Shown: piece after piece, positions 8,891 through 18,206 of the stretch
Position numbering within the stretch: the first letter of the stretch is position 1
Layout of the letters: the number at the start of each line of letters is the position of its first letter
From: Neobacillus sp. PS3-34
GTDB taxonomy: Bacteria > Bacillota > Bacilli > Bacillales > Cytobacillaceae
DNA: 64,000 bases
Assembly: GCF_030915465.1 (NCBI RefSeq)
Contig: NZ_CP133267.1
Coordinates: forward strand, 558,001 to 622,000
Direction: 5' to 3'
The notes under the pieces: generated by a model
What the model saw: only the letters and a program-made list of their open reading frames with translations
The model's database searches: none
What the model was told of the DNA's origin: nothing
Program-made: the position numbers and the translations under genes

Positions 8891-10540
8891 GAAAACTGAC
8901 TTACTCGTGTCTTTTACCACTAGGTTACTGATTGAAATATTGATTTTCTCTCTGACGGAAAGCAGCCATTGGTCGTCATGAGGATAATGCATAAAGTCAA
9001 CAGTCATGGCTTCATCAATAATGGCCACCACTGCTTCCCGCCCTGCTAGCTTTTCAAGCGCCACACAGGCTGCGATGTCTTGAAACGCCTGTTGCATCAG
9101 CTTTAACCGTATGGAACTTACATGCCCATTCTTCCCTGGATAGACTAAGAATGCGTCCCCAGATGGAAAGCCACGGTCAGCGTCTGTATTTAAATAAGGA
9201 TTTATATCCATATTTAAGCACTTGTGACCGTACCAATGGTTATAACCCCAATGTAAGAATCCTTTTACACCTGCTTTGTATAATTGAAGGCCAATGACTC
9301 GAGTGCGAAGACCCGGCATATTCATGAAACGATTCGATAAGCCTTCTTTATACTCACAACAACAATAGTACGCCCAGAGATTTTCCACATTGTTCTCAAT
9401 GAATTTTGGGATATGCTCCGTTGAAGCTACTGGTACATCCACTAGACCTCTTTCATAAAAGTCATAATCCGATAACGCATCGAATACCGGCGCATTGAAC
9501 CCAATCTCCTTGATGATGTTTCGCGCAACGCTATAGTGCTCGATATTGCTCGTATTCGGCTCATCAGAGATATGGAAGTGGCATAGTTCTTCCCACCCTT
9601 TTTCTTGTAAAAATTCTTGAAGCGATTTTAGGAATGCCTTCAAAAACTCTTTATAGTCGTCTGAGTCTGCACGGGTATGCCACCCAAAAATCTTCGTTTC
9701 TACGCCATCCACATCCGCATAGATTTTCGGTGCATATTCAGCTCCCCATTGAGAGAACAAATGAGTCATTTCAAAATATTTCATACCTTTTTCTAAGCAC
9801 ATCGTCATAAAACGATCGAGTAATTTAAAATCAAAAGAATACACACCTGAATCTTTCATGATTCGAACCAACTGTACTGTTGGACGATCTCCACCAACAT
9901 GCATTTCAAGTGCAGGTGAGAAAAGCGGTGTTAGAATCATATTAATTTCGTGCTCTACATAATTTTCAATGTAATTTTCAATAAGTTTGAAATGTTCCTC
10001 AGAAAGCATTACTACGTTGTGAAGATCCGCGATGCAATCAAAATAAAACCATTCAGTACGCTTTAGCCCATGATCAGCCATTTCTACGTTCAGTAAGTCG
10101 AGGGTGAACACTTCAGTTGAAACCGTTTTGTTCTCGTGAACTACATCTAGTCCAATCTCATACTTTCCTTTTTCTAAACCCTTTGTGTTTACATAAACCC
10201 AGAAACTATTCCACTGTTCATGAACAGCATGGATTTTATTCCCTGGTAAAATTGGATCCGGATAAAGCCCAGGTGTTGTGCGCAAAAGATAGCCATCATG
10301 ATCACGATAGTTAGGCATGTTAGAAGGTACGAGCCCGACATGTCCAATTTCCACACGGTCTTTGATTTCTGAATTTATTTCTACCGTTAAATTGTGTGTA
10401 AGCTCCATTGCTTTTACTGCTAGTTGGAACGAAACATACTCATTAATTAAAGCTGTCGTGCGGTAATAGCAGGCTGCTTTCAAATCTTCATCTGGAAAAA
10501 CTTTTTCAAGTGGGCTAATTAATCTCGTTTCGAACTTCAT
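8885..10540 (-). CDS. DUF4091 domain protein, putative intracellular glycoside hydrolase
   Basis: About 550 residues. The ATG at 10540 is chosen because GGTAGG lies seven bases before it; an upstream TTG at 10579 has no ribosome site. An N-terminal beta-sandwich (about residues 1-150) precedes a TIM-barrel-like region with paired acidic residues, for example the HISDEPN motif (about residue 335), AYYCCCEYK and LHWGYNHWYG. These features are typical of DUF4091 proteins, which occur in polysaccharide loci and are suspected glycosidases. No signal peptide is seen, so it should act in the cytosol on imported oligosaccharide. Its 3' end abuts the truncated dioxygenase, so the last few residues may come from a deletion junction. 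Confidence 0.82.
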   Translation of the reverse strand: MKFETRLISPLEKVFPDEDLKAACYYRTTALINEYVSFQLAVKAMELTHNLTVEINSEIKDRVEIGHVGLVPSNMPNYRDHDGYLLRTTPGLYPDPILPGNKIHAVHEQWNSFWVYVNTKGLEKGKYEIGLDVVHENKTVSTEVFTLDLLNVEMADHGLKRTEWFYFDCIADLHNVVMLSEEHFKLIENYIENYVEHEINMILTPLFSPALEMHVGGDRPTVQLVRIMKDSGVYSFDFKLLDRFMTMCLEKGMKYFEMTHLFSQWGAEYAPKIYADVDGVETKIFGWHTRADSDDYKEFLKAFLKSLQEFLQEKGWEELCHFHISDEPNTSNIEHYSVARNIIKEIGFNAPVFDALSDYDFYERGLVDVPVASTEHIPKFIENNVENLWAYYCCCEYKEGLSNRFMNMPGLRTRVIGLQLYKAGVKGFLHWGYNHWYGHKCLNMDINPYLNTDADRGFPSGDAFLVYPGKNGHVSSIRLKLMQQAFQDIAACVALEKLAGREAVVAIIDEAMTVDFMHYPHDDQWLLSVREKINISISNLVVKDTSKSVFR

Positions 10541-10678
10541 AAAGAACCTACCTTTATTAAATTTATTTTTCAAGTGCAATCAAAATCTTTACGCGAACTT
10601 CTCCGAATTTCATTAAAACACCCTTCATGATCGGTTTTTATGCAAACAAGAGGATTTTTAAATTTGCATTTGCTTCAT

Positions 10679-10690
10679 AAAAGCGCTTTC
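10679..10690. promoter_or_regulatory. Possible cre/LacI-type operator
   Basis: AAAAGCGCTTTC is a near palindrome with a central CG, similar to CcpA cre sites. It lies between the phosphodiesterase gene and the DUF4091 gene. It is a single weak match. Confidence 0.3.
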
Positions 10691-11463
10691 TAATTAGGTA
10701 AATCTACTACTAATGTCAGTGGGTAATGATCAGAGGGATATAATTCATTTATCTTTGTTGTTATTATTTCTGCTTCTACTAGTTTCATATTTGGGGAAGT
10801 GAAAATATAATCTATAGGTTCTCCCTCATATCCACCTTTAAAATCATGGAATGTGTTTCTTAGATGTTCTTCTGTTGTCATGATCGAAAATGCGTTTATC
10901 AGTTGAGCTTCATTTTCCCAAAATTGAATTGAATCACTGTTAGGATAATCATTAAAATCTCCCATTAACATAACGGGTAATTCTTCTTTTTCATTTAGTT
11001 GACTTATCATTTCCCAAATAACTCGCACACCATTGGTACGAGCATCCTCACTCTCATGATCTAAGTGAGTATTAAATATACGAAACTTATGATGAGGATC
11101 TTCTTTTAATGAAAATTCTCCCCATGTACAGATGCGAGGATAAGCTGAATCCCAACTGCTGCTTCCTTCAACGAAAGGAGTTTCAGATAACCAAAAGGTT
11201 CCCGTATCAAGTAATTCAATCCTATCTGTACGAAAAAGAATGGGGGAATATTCATCATCTTTCCGCCTTGGTTTTCCGATCCACTGGTAGTTGGGGATTT
11301 CATCTTTTATATCATTTATCATCTTTTTATTTAATTCTTGCATCCCGATAATGATAGGATTTTCCTGATTAATGACTTGAGCCACTTTCCCAATCCGATT
11401 TGGCCATGCATTTTCACCATCAACTGGGACGTTTACTCTTACATTAAAAGTCATGATCTTCAT
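10690..11463 (-). CDS. Endonuclease/exonuclease/phosphatase family phosphodiesterase
   Basis: About 257 residues. The second ATG (11463) is chosen because GGGGGGAGG stands eight bases before it. Motifs of the metal-dependent EEP fold are in order: TFNVRV, the metal-binding Glu in GMQELNKK, HLDHES, MLMGDFNDYPNS and a final SDHYPLTL catalytic His. Members include sphingomyelinases and inositol-phosphate phosphatases. No signal peptide is seen. In this sugar locus it could remove a phosphodiester-linked substituent from an imported glycan. The exact substrate is unknown. Confidence 0.87.
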   Translation of the reverse strand: MKIMTFNVRVNVPVDGENAWPNRIGKVAQVINQENPIIIGMQELNKKMINDIKDEIPNYQWIGKPRRKDDEYSPILFRTDRIELLDTGTFWLSETPFVEGSSSWDSAYPRICTWGEFSLKEDPHHKFRIFNTHLDHESEDARTNGVRVIWEMISQLNEKEELPVMLMGDFNDYPNSDSIQFWENEAQLINAFSIMTTEEHLRNTFHDFKGGYEGEPIDYIFTSPNMKLVEAEIITTKINELYPSDHYPLTLVVDLPN

Positions 11464-11500
11464 TCTCATTTCCTCCCCCCATAAAGCGTACTTTTAGAGA

Positions 11501-12433
11501 CTAATGTAACCGGAGGCCGGCACCGATTAAACCTGCATTTCCTTTTAGTGAACTTGGATAAATCCTATCCAGAATTCCAATTTGTTCAGGGGTAAGGATT
11601 TTTTTTAGATCCCTTTTAATGAACCCCAGAAGATCTGGATTATTGTCGATGACTCCACCGCCAATAACAAGTTTATGTGGATCCAATAAACATGTAATGG
11701 TATATATTCCGGTCGCCATGTGTTTAAAAACCTCATTCATAACCTCGACAGAAATTGGGTCATTTTTTCGATATAACTCTATGACATCTTGTGTGGTAGA
11801 TGAAACGGTAAGATTTGTACCATTCATGCCAAATTTTTGTTTCAATTTATCATTTGCCATCCTTTGAATGGCAGGACCTGCCGCGACAGCTTCTAAGCAT
11901 CCATTGTTTTTATACTTACTTTGTAAAGTTGTTTTTGTGACGATGGATAGCCCAATTTCTCCTGCAAAACCTGCTCCACGTATAAATTCTCCATTTTGAA
12001 TCGTACAACAAGAAATCCCAGTACTAATCGTTTTATAAACAAAGGTTTCCTTTTGTTTTTTTCCTAATTGGTACCACTCTCCATAAGCAGCCATGTAGAC
12101 ATCGTTATCAAAACAAATAGTAGTTGAAAAGTGTTGTCTAAGTCTCTTGACTATCGGGAAATTTTCCCATGGCAAATTGTTTTGAAAAACGGCAATACCA
12201 TTCTCTTGATCAACCTTTCCTGGTACACCAATTCCAATTCCTTTAATATCCTCAATCTTGTAATTTGCTTGGTCCAGGACACTAGAAATTACACTTACAA
12301 CTTGTTGAAACATTTTTTCTCTATCATTCGGAGTGCTTGGCAGCTCTGTACGAAAATAGCATTCTCCTTTATTATCTACTAAAGCGCCAGCGATCTTTGT
12401 TCCGCCAATATCTATCCCTAAAGAGAATGTCAT
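11501..12433 (-). CDS. ROK family sugar kinase
   Basis: A 310-residue cytosolic kinase. It opens with the ATP phosphate-binding motif LGIDIGGTKIAGALVD and has GIGVPGKVD, a catalytic region with FDNDV (Asp base near residue 104) and LVIGGGVIDN. The ROK zinc-binding CxCGxxGC cluster is replaced by GCLEAVAAGPA with a single Cys, so zinc is probably not bound. AAAGGAG precedes the ATG and the preceding SIS gene stops only 12 bases upstream, so the genes are co-transcribed. With the neighbouring SIS, PfkB and aldolase genes it probably phosphorylates a hexose or hexosamine at C6 as the first catabolic step. Confidence 0.9.
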   Translation of the reverse strand: MTFSLGIDIGGTKIAGALVDNKGECYFRTELPSTPNDREKMFQQVVSVISSVLDQANYKIEDIKGIGIGVPGKVDQENGIAVFQNNLPWENFPIVKRLRQHFSTTICFDNDVYMAAYGEWYQLGKKQKETFVYKTISTGISCCTIQNGEFIRGAGFAGEIGLSIVTKTTLQSKYKNNGCLEAVAAGPAIQRMANDKLKQKFGMNGTNLTVSSTTQDVIELYRKNDPISVEVMNEVFKHMATGIYTITCLLDPHKLVIGGGVIDNNPDLLGFIKRDLKKILTPEQIGILDRIYPSSLKGNAGLIGAGLRLH

Positions 12434-12445
12434 TTCATAGCTCCT

Positions 12446-13480
12446 TTACGTTAAGGAAACGTTTACAACTTGTGTTAAATTTTTAGGATTGTCTGGGTCT
12501 AACCCGAGTTTTATTGCACGATAGTAGGCTAGCATTTGTAAAACAGGCATGAGTAGAACGGTTTTGTTTAAATCACTTAATCCCGAACGAATATTAACCA
12601 CTTTGTCGGCAAAATCTTCATTTTCAATATCACCAATTGCAATGGTATACCCACCAAAATTACGAATATCTTGAATTAACGCTCCATCTAAGTTCTTAGT
12701 GTCATTCATGGTAAAAATGATGGCAGCGGTCTTTTCGTTAACAATTGAAATAGGACCATGTCTAAATTCTAAGTTGGAGTAACTTTCACATTGAGTTTGT
12801 GTCATTTCCTTTAACTTTAAGGTAGCTTCGCGGGCTAAGCCATTGTATACGCCTGCTCCAAGAAAGATAAAACTCTCAAACTCTTCATTTTCAGCCACTT
12901 GTTTTAGCACGTCGACTTCGCTAATCACTTTTTCCATTAATGCAGGAATTCGTTCTAGTTCACTCCAAATCTCCTTATCTCCTGAAATTGTAGCAGAGAA
13001 AAGTTGAAGCGCGTACAACATATTGGTAAATGATTGCGTCATAACCACACTTTTTTCGTTAATATGGTCTAAACTAATACTTTCGTTAGATAACCTAACC
13101 ATGTCAGTATCTCCATTGCAGGTTACTGCAAGGGTGGTAACCTGTTCATTACCTTCAATATGTTTTAATGCCTGAATGATTTCGGAAGTCGTTCCAGAGC
13201 GGGAAATGGCGATTAATTTATATTTTTTACCAGGAGCAAAAACCTGGTTAGAAAACATGAAAATTTCAGAAGCTGGAATAGCTAAAGCAACTTTTCCAGT
13301 CACTGCTTGAAAATACCTGGAAGCTGAAATAGCCAAATAATAGGAGGTTCCACAGCCAGTAAATAGATAAATTAAATCCTCTTTATCTGCTTGAACCTCG
13401 AACTGGTTAAGAATCTTATATGTTTTTTCTAATGCCGTTGGCTGTGATATTATTTCATCGAAAGTATAAAGATTACTCAT
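12446..13480 (-). CDS. SIS-domain sugar-phosphate deaminase/isomerase (AgaS/GlmS-C-like)
   Basis: A 344-residue protein with two SIS domains like the isomerase half of GlmS and like AgaS. The first domain carries LFTGCGTSYYLAISASRY and AISRSGTTSEIIQAL, the second FLGAGVYNGLAREATLKLKE and ESYSNLEFRHGPISIV. AgaS converts galactosamine-6-P to tagatose-6-P with ammonia release, which matches the tagatose-6-P kinase and bisphosphate aldolase genes immediately upstream in the operon. A glutaminase domain is absent, so it is not a GlmS synthase. Deaminase activity is inferred from context; a simple ketose/aldose isomerase is the alternative. Confidence 0.88.
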   Translation of the reverse strand: MSNLYTFDEIISQPTALEKTYKILNQFEVQADKEDLIYLFTGCGTSYYLAISASRYFQAVTGKVALAIPASEIFMFSNQVFAPGKKYKLIAISRSGTTSEIIQALKHIEGNEQVTTLAVTCNGDTDMVRLSNESISLDHINEKSVVMTQSFTNMLYALQLFSATISGDKEIWSELERIPALMEKVISEVDVLKQVAENEEFESFIFLGAGVYNGLAREATLKLKEMTQTQCESYSNLEFRHGPISIVNEKTAAIIFTMNDTKNLDGALIQDIRNFGGYTIAIGDIENEDFADKVVNIRSGLSDLNKTVLLMPVLQMLAYYRAIKLGLDPDNPKNLTQVVNVSLT

Positions 13481-13516
13481 TTTTACTTCCCCCTAATATT
13501 TTTTAAAAAGCGCCTT

Positions 13517-14452
13517 TTACTTTATTTGTTTCACTTTCACATCGTTTAGTAACTGTTTATATTTTGATAGATTGATCGAACCTGCAATGGATTCAAGGGC
13601 ATTTGCTGTCCCTGCCGCGATCCCCATTTTAATGATATCTTCTATTTTCAATTTCAAATGTAATCCAGCAGCAATTCCTGCTACAAGTGAGTCACCACTC
13701 CCAACTGGATTAACGGGATCGATGATTGGAGGCGAAGCCCGGTAGGCATTTCCTTCTGCAGATACAATGACACCTTTACTTCCGAGTGAAACCACAACAA
13801 AAGGGATACCTTGAGAATTCCATTTGTTTGTATAAACAGCGATTTCTTCTTCACTCATCTTGTCGCGCCCACAAATAGAAAGGAGCTCTTCTTCATTCGG
13901 TTTAATCATGAATGGCTTCGCTTCTATAACATGTTGCAAGGGTATACCGCTCGTATCTATTATACTTTTACTTCCCGCATGATGGATGAGATTGACTAGT
14001 TCAGCATATGCATCATTAGGCAATCCTTTAGGCAAACTGCCGGATAAAATAACAAACTCGCTATTATGGGCAATGTTCTCTAATTTATTTTTAAACTGTG
14101 TCCAGTCTTCAGAAGGAATGGAAGCGCCAGCCTCTAGAATTTCAGTTTGGCTATTTAACTTTCTATCAATGATATTCAGGCAAATACGCGATTCTCCGTT
14201 TATTTTCAAAAAATTGTGATGGATTCCCCTCTGCCCTAACATGTTTAGAATGAATTCTCCATTAAAGCCACCCACAAATCCGGTCGTACTTACGGGAATA
14301 TCCAGCTGCTGAAGAACTTTCGCAACGTTTATTCCTTTTCCCCCAGGCTCAATCAACACATTACCATGAGTACGATTAACACGATTTAAGCTAAAGTTTT
14401 CTATAAAATAAGTTTTATCAATTGCAGCATTTAGGGTAACCGTTGTAATCAA
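13517..14452 (-). CDS. PfkB family 1-phosphofructokinase / tagatose-6-phosphate kinase
   Basis: About 311 residues. A TTG at 14452, six bases after AAAGGGTG, is the likely start and yields the family-typical opening TVTLNAAIDKTYF; a GTG nine bases upstream overlaps the ribosome site. Ribokinase-type signatures are present: GGKGINVAKVL, the FVILSGSLPKG segment, KPNEEEL, and the catalytic DPVNPVGSGDSLVAGI with the GxGD base. LacC/FruK-like kinases convert tagatose-6-P or fructose-1-P to the bisphosphate, which the adjoining aldolase would split. It sits 14 bases after the aldolase gene. Confidence 0.9.
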   Translation of the reverse strand: MITTVTLNAAIDKTYFIENFSLNRVNRTHGNVLIEPGGKGINVAKVLQQLDIPVSTTGFVGGFNGEFILNMLGQRGIHHNFLKINGESRICLNIIDRKLNSQTEILEAGASIPSEDWTQFKNKLENIAHNSEFVILSGSLPKGLPNDAYAELVNLIHHAGSKSIIDTSGIPLQHVIEAKPFMIKPNEEELLSICGRDKMSEEEIAVYTNKWNSQGIPFVVVSLGSKGVIVSAEGNAYRASPPIIDPVNPVGSGDSLVAGIAAGLHLKLKIEDIIKMGIAAGTANALESIAGSINLSKYKQLLNDVKVKQIK

Positions 14453-14466
14453 ATCTATCACCCTTT

Positions 14467-15324
14467 TTATACAAATCTAGGAGTCTTTTGAAGCATCTCT
14501 ATTTTTTGTTTTACGATCTTCTCGACTGCTTCTCGTGCCGGGACAAAATACTTTCGAGGATCTTCCTGTGTTGGATTGTCCATCATAAACGTTCTTAATT
14601 TTTCTGCAAAAGCGATTTTTAACTCCGTTGAAAAATTAACCTTAGCAACGCCATAGTTTAGTGAATGACGAACACTTTCTTCTGGAACTCCAGATGCCCC
14701 GTGCATGACAATCGGGCATTTCACACGTTTATTGATTTCATCAAGTAGTTCAAAATTTAATTTAGGCTCACTTTTATATAAGCCATGAGCAGTTCCAAAA
14801 GCAGGAGCAAAGGAATCAATATTTGTGCGAAGGACAAACTCTTCTGCTAAATCGGGATTTGTTAATTGAGCATTGGCATCTTCGACAGAGAGGTCATCTT
14901 CAACTCCCCCGATTGTACCTAATTCAGCCTCAACGGGAACATTTACAAAATGGGCAGCCTCCACTACTTTTTTTACTAAATGGATATTTTCCTCAAAAGG
15001 CAGGTGTGAACCATCAATCATAATGGATGTGTAACCTGCTCTTATGCATTGCATAACTGTTTTAAAGCTGTCCCCATGATCTAAATGTAAGGCAATGGGG
15101 ATTTTAGCTTTTTCAGCTGCTATTTTCGTCATCTCCACGATATACTCAATTCCTAAATACTTAATTGTTCCTGGTGTAGTCTGAAAAATAACTGGAGCAC
15201 CTAAAGATTCAGCACCAACAACCACAGCTTTCAAAATTTCTAAATTATGGACCGCGAAAGCGCCTACGGCATAGTTGTTCCAATATGCATCATCTAAAAG
15301 TTCCTTGGTTGTGACGAATGACAT
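14467..15324 (-). CDS. Class II ketose-bisphosphate aldolase (GatY/KbaY/FbaA type)
   Basis: A 285-residue zinc-dependent aldolase. Visible motifs are the catalytic and metal residues in ALHLDHGDS, YTSIMIDGSHLPFEEN, the VEAELGTIGG segment, FGTAHGLYK (metal His), VMHGASGVPEE and VNFSTEL for phosphate binding. In operon with SIS and PfkB genes, cleavage of tagatose-1,6-bisphosphate to DHAP and glyceraldehyde-3-P is most likely; fructose-1,6-bisphosphate cannot be excluded. It is the first gene of the catabolic operon, with ribosome site GGAGATGGAG and a strong promoter at 15435-15463. Confidence 0.93.
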   Translation of the reverse strand: MSFVTTKELLDDAYWNNYAVGAFAVHNLEILKAVVVGAESLGAPVIFQTTPGTIKYLGIEYIVEMTKIAAEKAKIPIALHLDHGDSFKTVMQCIRAGYTSIMIDGSHLPFEENIHLVKKVVEAAHFVNVPVEAELGTIGGVEDDLSVEDANAQLTNPDLAEEFVLRTNIDSFAPAFGTAHGLYKSEPKLNFELLDEINKRVKCPIVMHGASGVPEESVRHSLNYGVAKVNFSTELKIAFAEKLRTFMMDNPTQEDPRKYFVPAREAVEKIVKQKIEMLQKTPRFV

Positions 15325-15352
15325 TTCTCCATCTCCTTTTAAAGAACCAGCG

Positions 15353-15380
15353 TTGTACCTTAAATGGGTTGTTGGTACAA
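15353..15380 (-). promoter_or_regulatory. Candidate GntR operator in aldolase leader
   Basis: TTGTACC (15353-15359) and GGTACAA (15374-15380) form an inverted repeat with a 14-base spacer, between the promoter and the aldolase start. The right arm belongs to minus-strand TTGTACCAACAACC, a close match to TTGACCCAACAACC in the promoters at 15463 and 18128. It may serve as a roadblock operator. Confidence 0.6.
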
Positions 15381-15434
15381 GTTAAAAATCAAAAATAAAA
15401 AACCATAATAAAATTTAGAAAATTCAATAACTAA

Positions 15435-15463
15435 ATTATAGTATGGTTGGGTTGTTGGGTCAA
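15435..15463 (-). promoter_or_regulatory. Strong SigA-type promoter of the aldolase operon with embedded operator
   Basis: Minus strand: -35 TTGACC (15463-15458), 17-base spacer, consensus -10 TATAAT (15440-15435). The -35 and early spacer read TTGACCCAACAACC, identical to the promoter of the DUF5107 gene at 18100-18128. Identical spacer sequence is not needed for RNA polymerase, so it is probably a repressor site. Confidence 0.82.
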
Positions 15464-15481
15464 CTTGATTTGATTTAACTT

Positions 15482-16213
15482 TTAAATAAGTTCCGTGTAG
15501 AATCGGCATCGATCACCACGAACGATCGATGAACAAAATTCAATCGGCAAGCCATTAGCCTCATATGCGATTCGTTCTAATAGCAAAGCTGGCAAACCTT
15601 CATTCACATTAAGATGCTGACTTTCAAAATTTCCAATTAATACAGGTTCAAATATTTCTTTTGCTTTTGTAACGATTAAACCGTATTCCAATTCCAAGAT
15701 GTCATATAACGAATTTTTTTCTAATTTTTCTTTGGTCAAATTTATGACCTTTTCTTTAGGCAGGTAGGAAGTTTCCAAAATAATCGGTTCTTCATTTGCA
15801 CAACGGAGCCTTCTTAGCTCAATAACCTCTGAATTTTCCTCAATTTGCAGTTTTCTAGCAATCCGGGAATTAGCTTGTTTGCTCTCAAGACTAATAATGA
15901 TATCCTTTGGATTCATTCCTTTATCTCTCAATACTTTACTGAAGCTGTAGAAACCTGTTAGTGATTGCTCCAGCTTTGGCTTAGACACAAATGTTCCTTT
16001 ACCTTGTATTCTATTTAACATTCCATCTTGGACGAGATCATCCAGCGCTTTTTTTACGGTATTTCGGCTAATATTATATTCTGAAATAAGCTGATATTCT
16101 GAAGGGATTTTATCTCCTGGGAGCCAATCACCATTTTCGATATTTTCTTTAATAATTTCTTTTAATTGATAATAGAGAGGAATAACACTTTCATTATTTA
16201 TCTTTTTTTCCAT
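15482..16213 (-). CDS. GntR family (HutC/UTRA) transcriptional regulator
   Basis: A 243-residue regulator with an N-terminal winged helix: PLYYQLKEIIKENIENG, LPGDKIPSEYQL and SRNTVKKALDDLVQDG, ending in the beta-wing IQGKGTFVSKP. A UTRA effector domain follows (about residues 85-240) with LRRLRCANEEPIILETSYLP and LLLERIAYEANGLPIEFCSS. This class (NagR/YvoA, TreR) senses sugar phosphates. It lies between the catabolic operon and the DUF5107 gene, and both promoters carry the same motif, making it the natural candidate repressor. The effector could be a hexosamine-6-P or tagatose-6-P; that is inference. Ribosome site AAGGAAG. Confidence 0.93.
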   Translation of the reverse strand: MEKKINNESVIPLYYQLKEIIKENIENGDWLPGDKIPSEYQLISEYNISRNTVKKALDDLVQDGMLNRIQGKGTFVSKPKLEQSLTGFYSFSKVLRDKGMNPKDIIISLESKQANSRIARKLQIEENSEVIELRRLRCANEEPIILETSYLPKEKVINLTKEKLEKNSLYDILELEYGLIVTKAKEIFEPVLIGNFESQHLNVNEGLPALLLERIAYEANGLPIEFCSSIVRGDRCRFYTELI

Positions 16214-16300
16214 GTAGTTAACTTCCTTAAAAGTATTTTCATCTTACTTATTCGATACTATAACAATGATTCACGAATTCCTTCCGAACTACAGGCTGTT

Positions 16301-18044
16301 TCATTCCTGAACGTCGAAAACACGATATTGGCCAAATTTAGCGAGTGCGTCTTCTCCTAGTGTATCCGGCAATGGCTCACTGCCTGCCCCTAATTTTTCA
16401 TTAATCAAATTCCACAGATTTGTACGATTATACCGTTGGTGAACAAGCGAGAAGGTTGTTGACTCCAATAACTTTTTCGCTTCTTCATATCTTTTTTGAT
16501 CAACTAACAATTGGCATCTTCGCTCAATTATATCTTCGTCATTTAGGGCATTTAATTGTTCCAGCCAGTACTCTCTTTCATCCAACTGCTCTTCACCCAT
16601 CGATTTTAATGCTAAATCTCTTTCGATGATGACCTGAGGGTGTAAAGCTAGAGAAAGGATTTTTATTTTAGAAAGAGCCTTAATGCATTCTCGTGGTGAA
16701 TTTTTATTACGCAAATATATTCTTGCTTCAACTAATCGAGCAAAGTCGTTTCTAACATTTGACAGGACTCGTAACCCTTCTTCATACCTTTCATTTCCTG
16801 CATGCCAGACACCTAAATAAAAATTCCATACATCTTTTTGATCGTTATCAGAATGCTTCATAGCCCATAATAGGGCTGGTTCCAATTCAAACATTCCTGA
16901 AGGCGGCGATGAATTATGAATTGGATCGGGAGGAACAGGTATATTATTTGGGGTCTCATTCTCGAATGCATTTAAAAGCTCGATCCATGGTATAACCTTT
17001 GTTCGTCTAGTCCAGTTAAACCTTGGAATTTCTTCTTGTGGAATCAACTGAACCGTTGGCATTGTCATCTCATTGATCTTACGTGCTTCTGAGACAGGAA
17101 TCCAATATTCACAATATACCTTTTCTTCACCAGAGGCCAATTCATCTTTAATAGATTGGTCTTTAATCGGCCTAGCTTGTATTTCAACGTAAGACTCTTT
17201 TTTAGCGAAGTGTTATATGCCCACTTTTCATCCCTGCCAATGCCATATGTCCACAGCTTTATGCCTGGGACTTCATTTTTATCAGATATATGATAAAGCC
17301 CAGTACCTAGACTAGGTGTAAAAACACCAAAAGCGTTGGTTGCAGCACTTTCCCAAAAAAAACCTGCCATATGGTCAAACTGACTCAATCGAACCGACTC
17401 TTCACTATTCCAATGAATCGTTTTAATTTCATGACCATGATAGAGTACGTCCCCCTCAGGAAAATATAGTTCCGTATCATTTCTAACAGGTAAAGCCGCA
17501 TTAGACCATGACATCCATGCGTGACTCTTTGGAGTCGGGTTATAAAATGATGATCTTTGTGTTAAAAAGTGGTCAAACTCTCCTAATGAAAATTCAATTG
17601 TCCACTGCATCCCATAACGGACTTCCTGTTCTCCACACCAAAGATAAATCCGATTATTCATTATTTTCGCCTTGAACTGTACGGATTCGATTTGAACAGG
17701 TGTATGTGAAATGGGAAAACTGACTTCAATTCCACCACTAAGAAAGGCCATTCTCGGCAAAATGCGCACAGGTTTTACAGAACCGGAATCGTATAAAATT
17801 TCTTTGTCACTTGTTTTATCAAATAAAGAGAAAACCTTCCCCCTAAATCGGGACAGATCTTAACTTTGAGTGAGCTGTTTTCCATAATAATCATTTTTAC
17901 CTTGATTAAGGATGGTCTCTCAGCTGTTTCTACAAAACTCTCATAAGGATACACTCCATCCGGATCACATACCGTCGGAATCGGACCCGCGGATTGGATG
18001 GGATGAAATAACAAAAGCTCTTCCGTTTCAGTAAGATTCAACAT
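16301..18044 (-). pseudogene. DUF5107 domain protein, two frameshifts
   Basis: Three consecutive open frames join into one protein of about 580 residues. Part 1 (18044 to about 17833) ends in MIIMENSSLKVKICPDLGGR. Part 2 has RILPRMAFLSGGIEVSFPIS, GMQWTIEF and MAGFFWESAATNAFGVFTP. Part 3 continues with a TPR-like helical C terminus. One base is missing near 17833 and one in the A/T run at 17198-17203. Restoring each re-forms family-like sequence (GGRVFSLFDK; SLKKESYVEIQARP). DUF5107 proteins carry a galactose-mutarotase-like beta-sandwich and occur with glycan genes. No signal peptide is present. The promoter upstream is intact, and both breaks could be sequencing errors. Family role: sugar binding or hydrolysis, unproven. 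Confidence 0.75.
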
Positions 18045-18099
18045 TATAAACGCTTCCTTTTATACGAAATATAAGTGGCGAACTTTTATATTAAAACCG

Positions 18100-18128
18100 A
18101 TTATACAGACAACAGGTTGTTGGGTCAA
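18100..18128 (-). promoter_or_regulatory. Promoter of the DUF5107 gene with GntR-like operator
   Basis: Minus strand: TTGACC (18128-18123), 17-base spacer, TATAAT (18105-18100). The 14 bases from the -35 onward, TTGACCCAACAACC, equal those at 15463. The spacer also holds CAACA..TGTTG dyad symmetry. Same architecture as the aldolase operon promoter. Confidence 0.8.
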
Positions 18129-18206
18129 TTAAGGATAAAAATTTTACCTTTTAAACTTTGGTGCCAAATCCTTCTACAGTCTGAAAGAAATGCCCAAGGT
18201 CATCAG

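Noticed and set aside
12446..15324. Complete N-acetylgalactosamine pathway
   Set aside because: No AgaA/NagA-type deacetylase or PTS is present, so only a hexosamine or ketose-phosphate route is supported.
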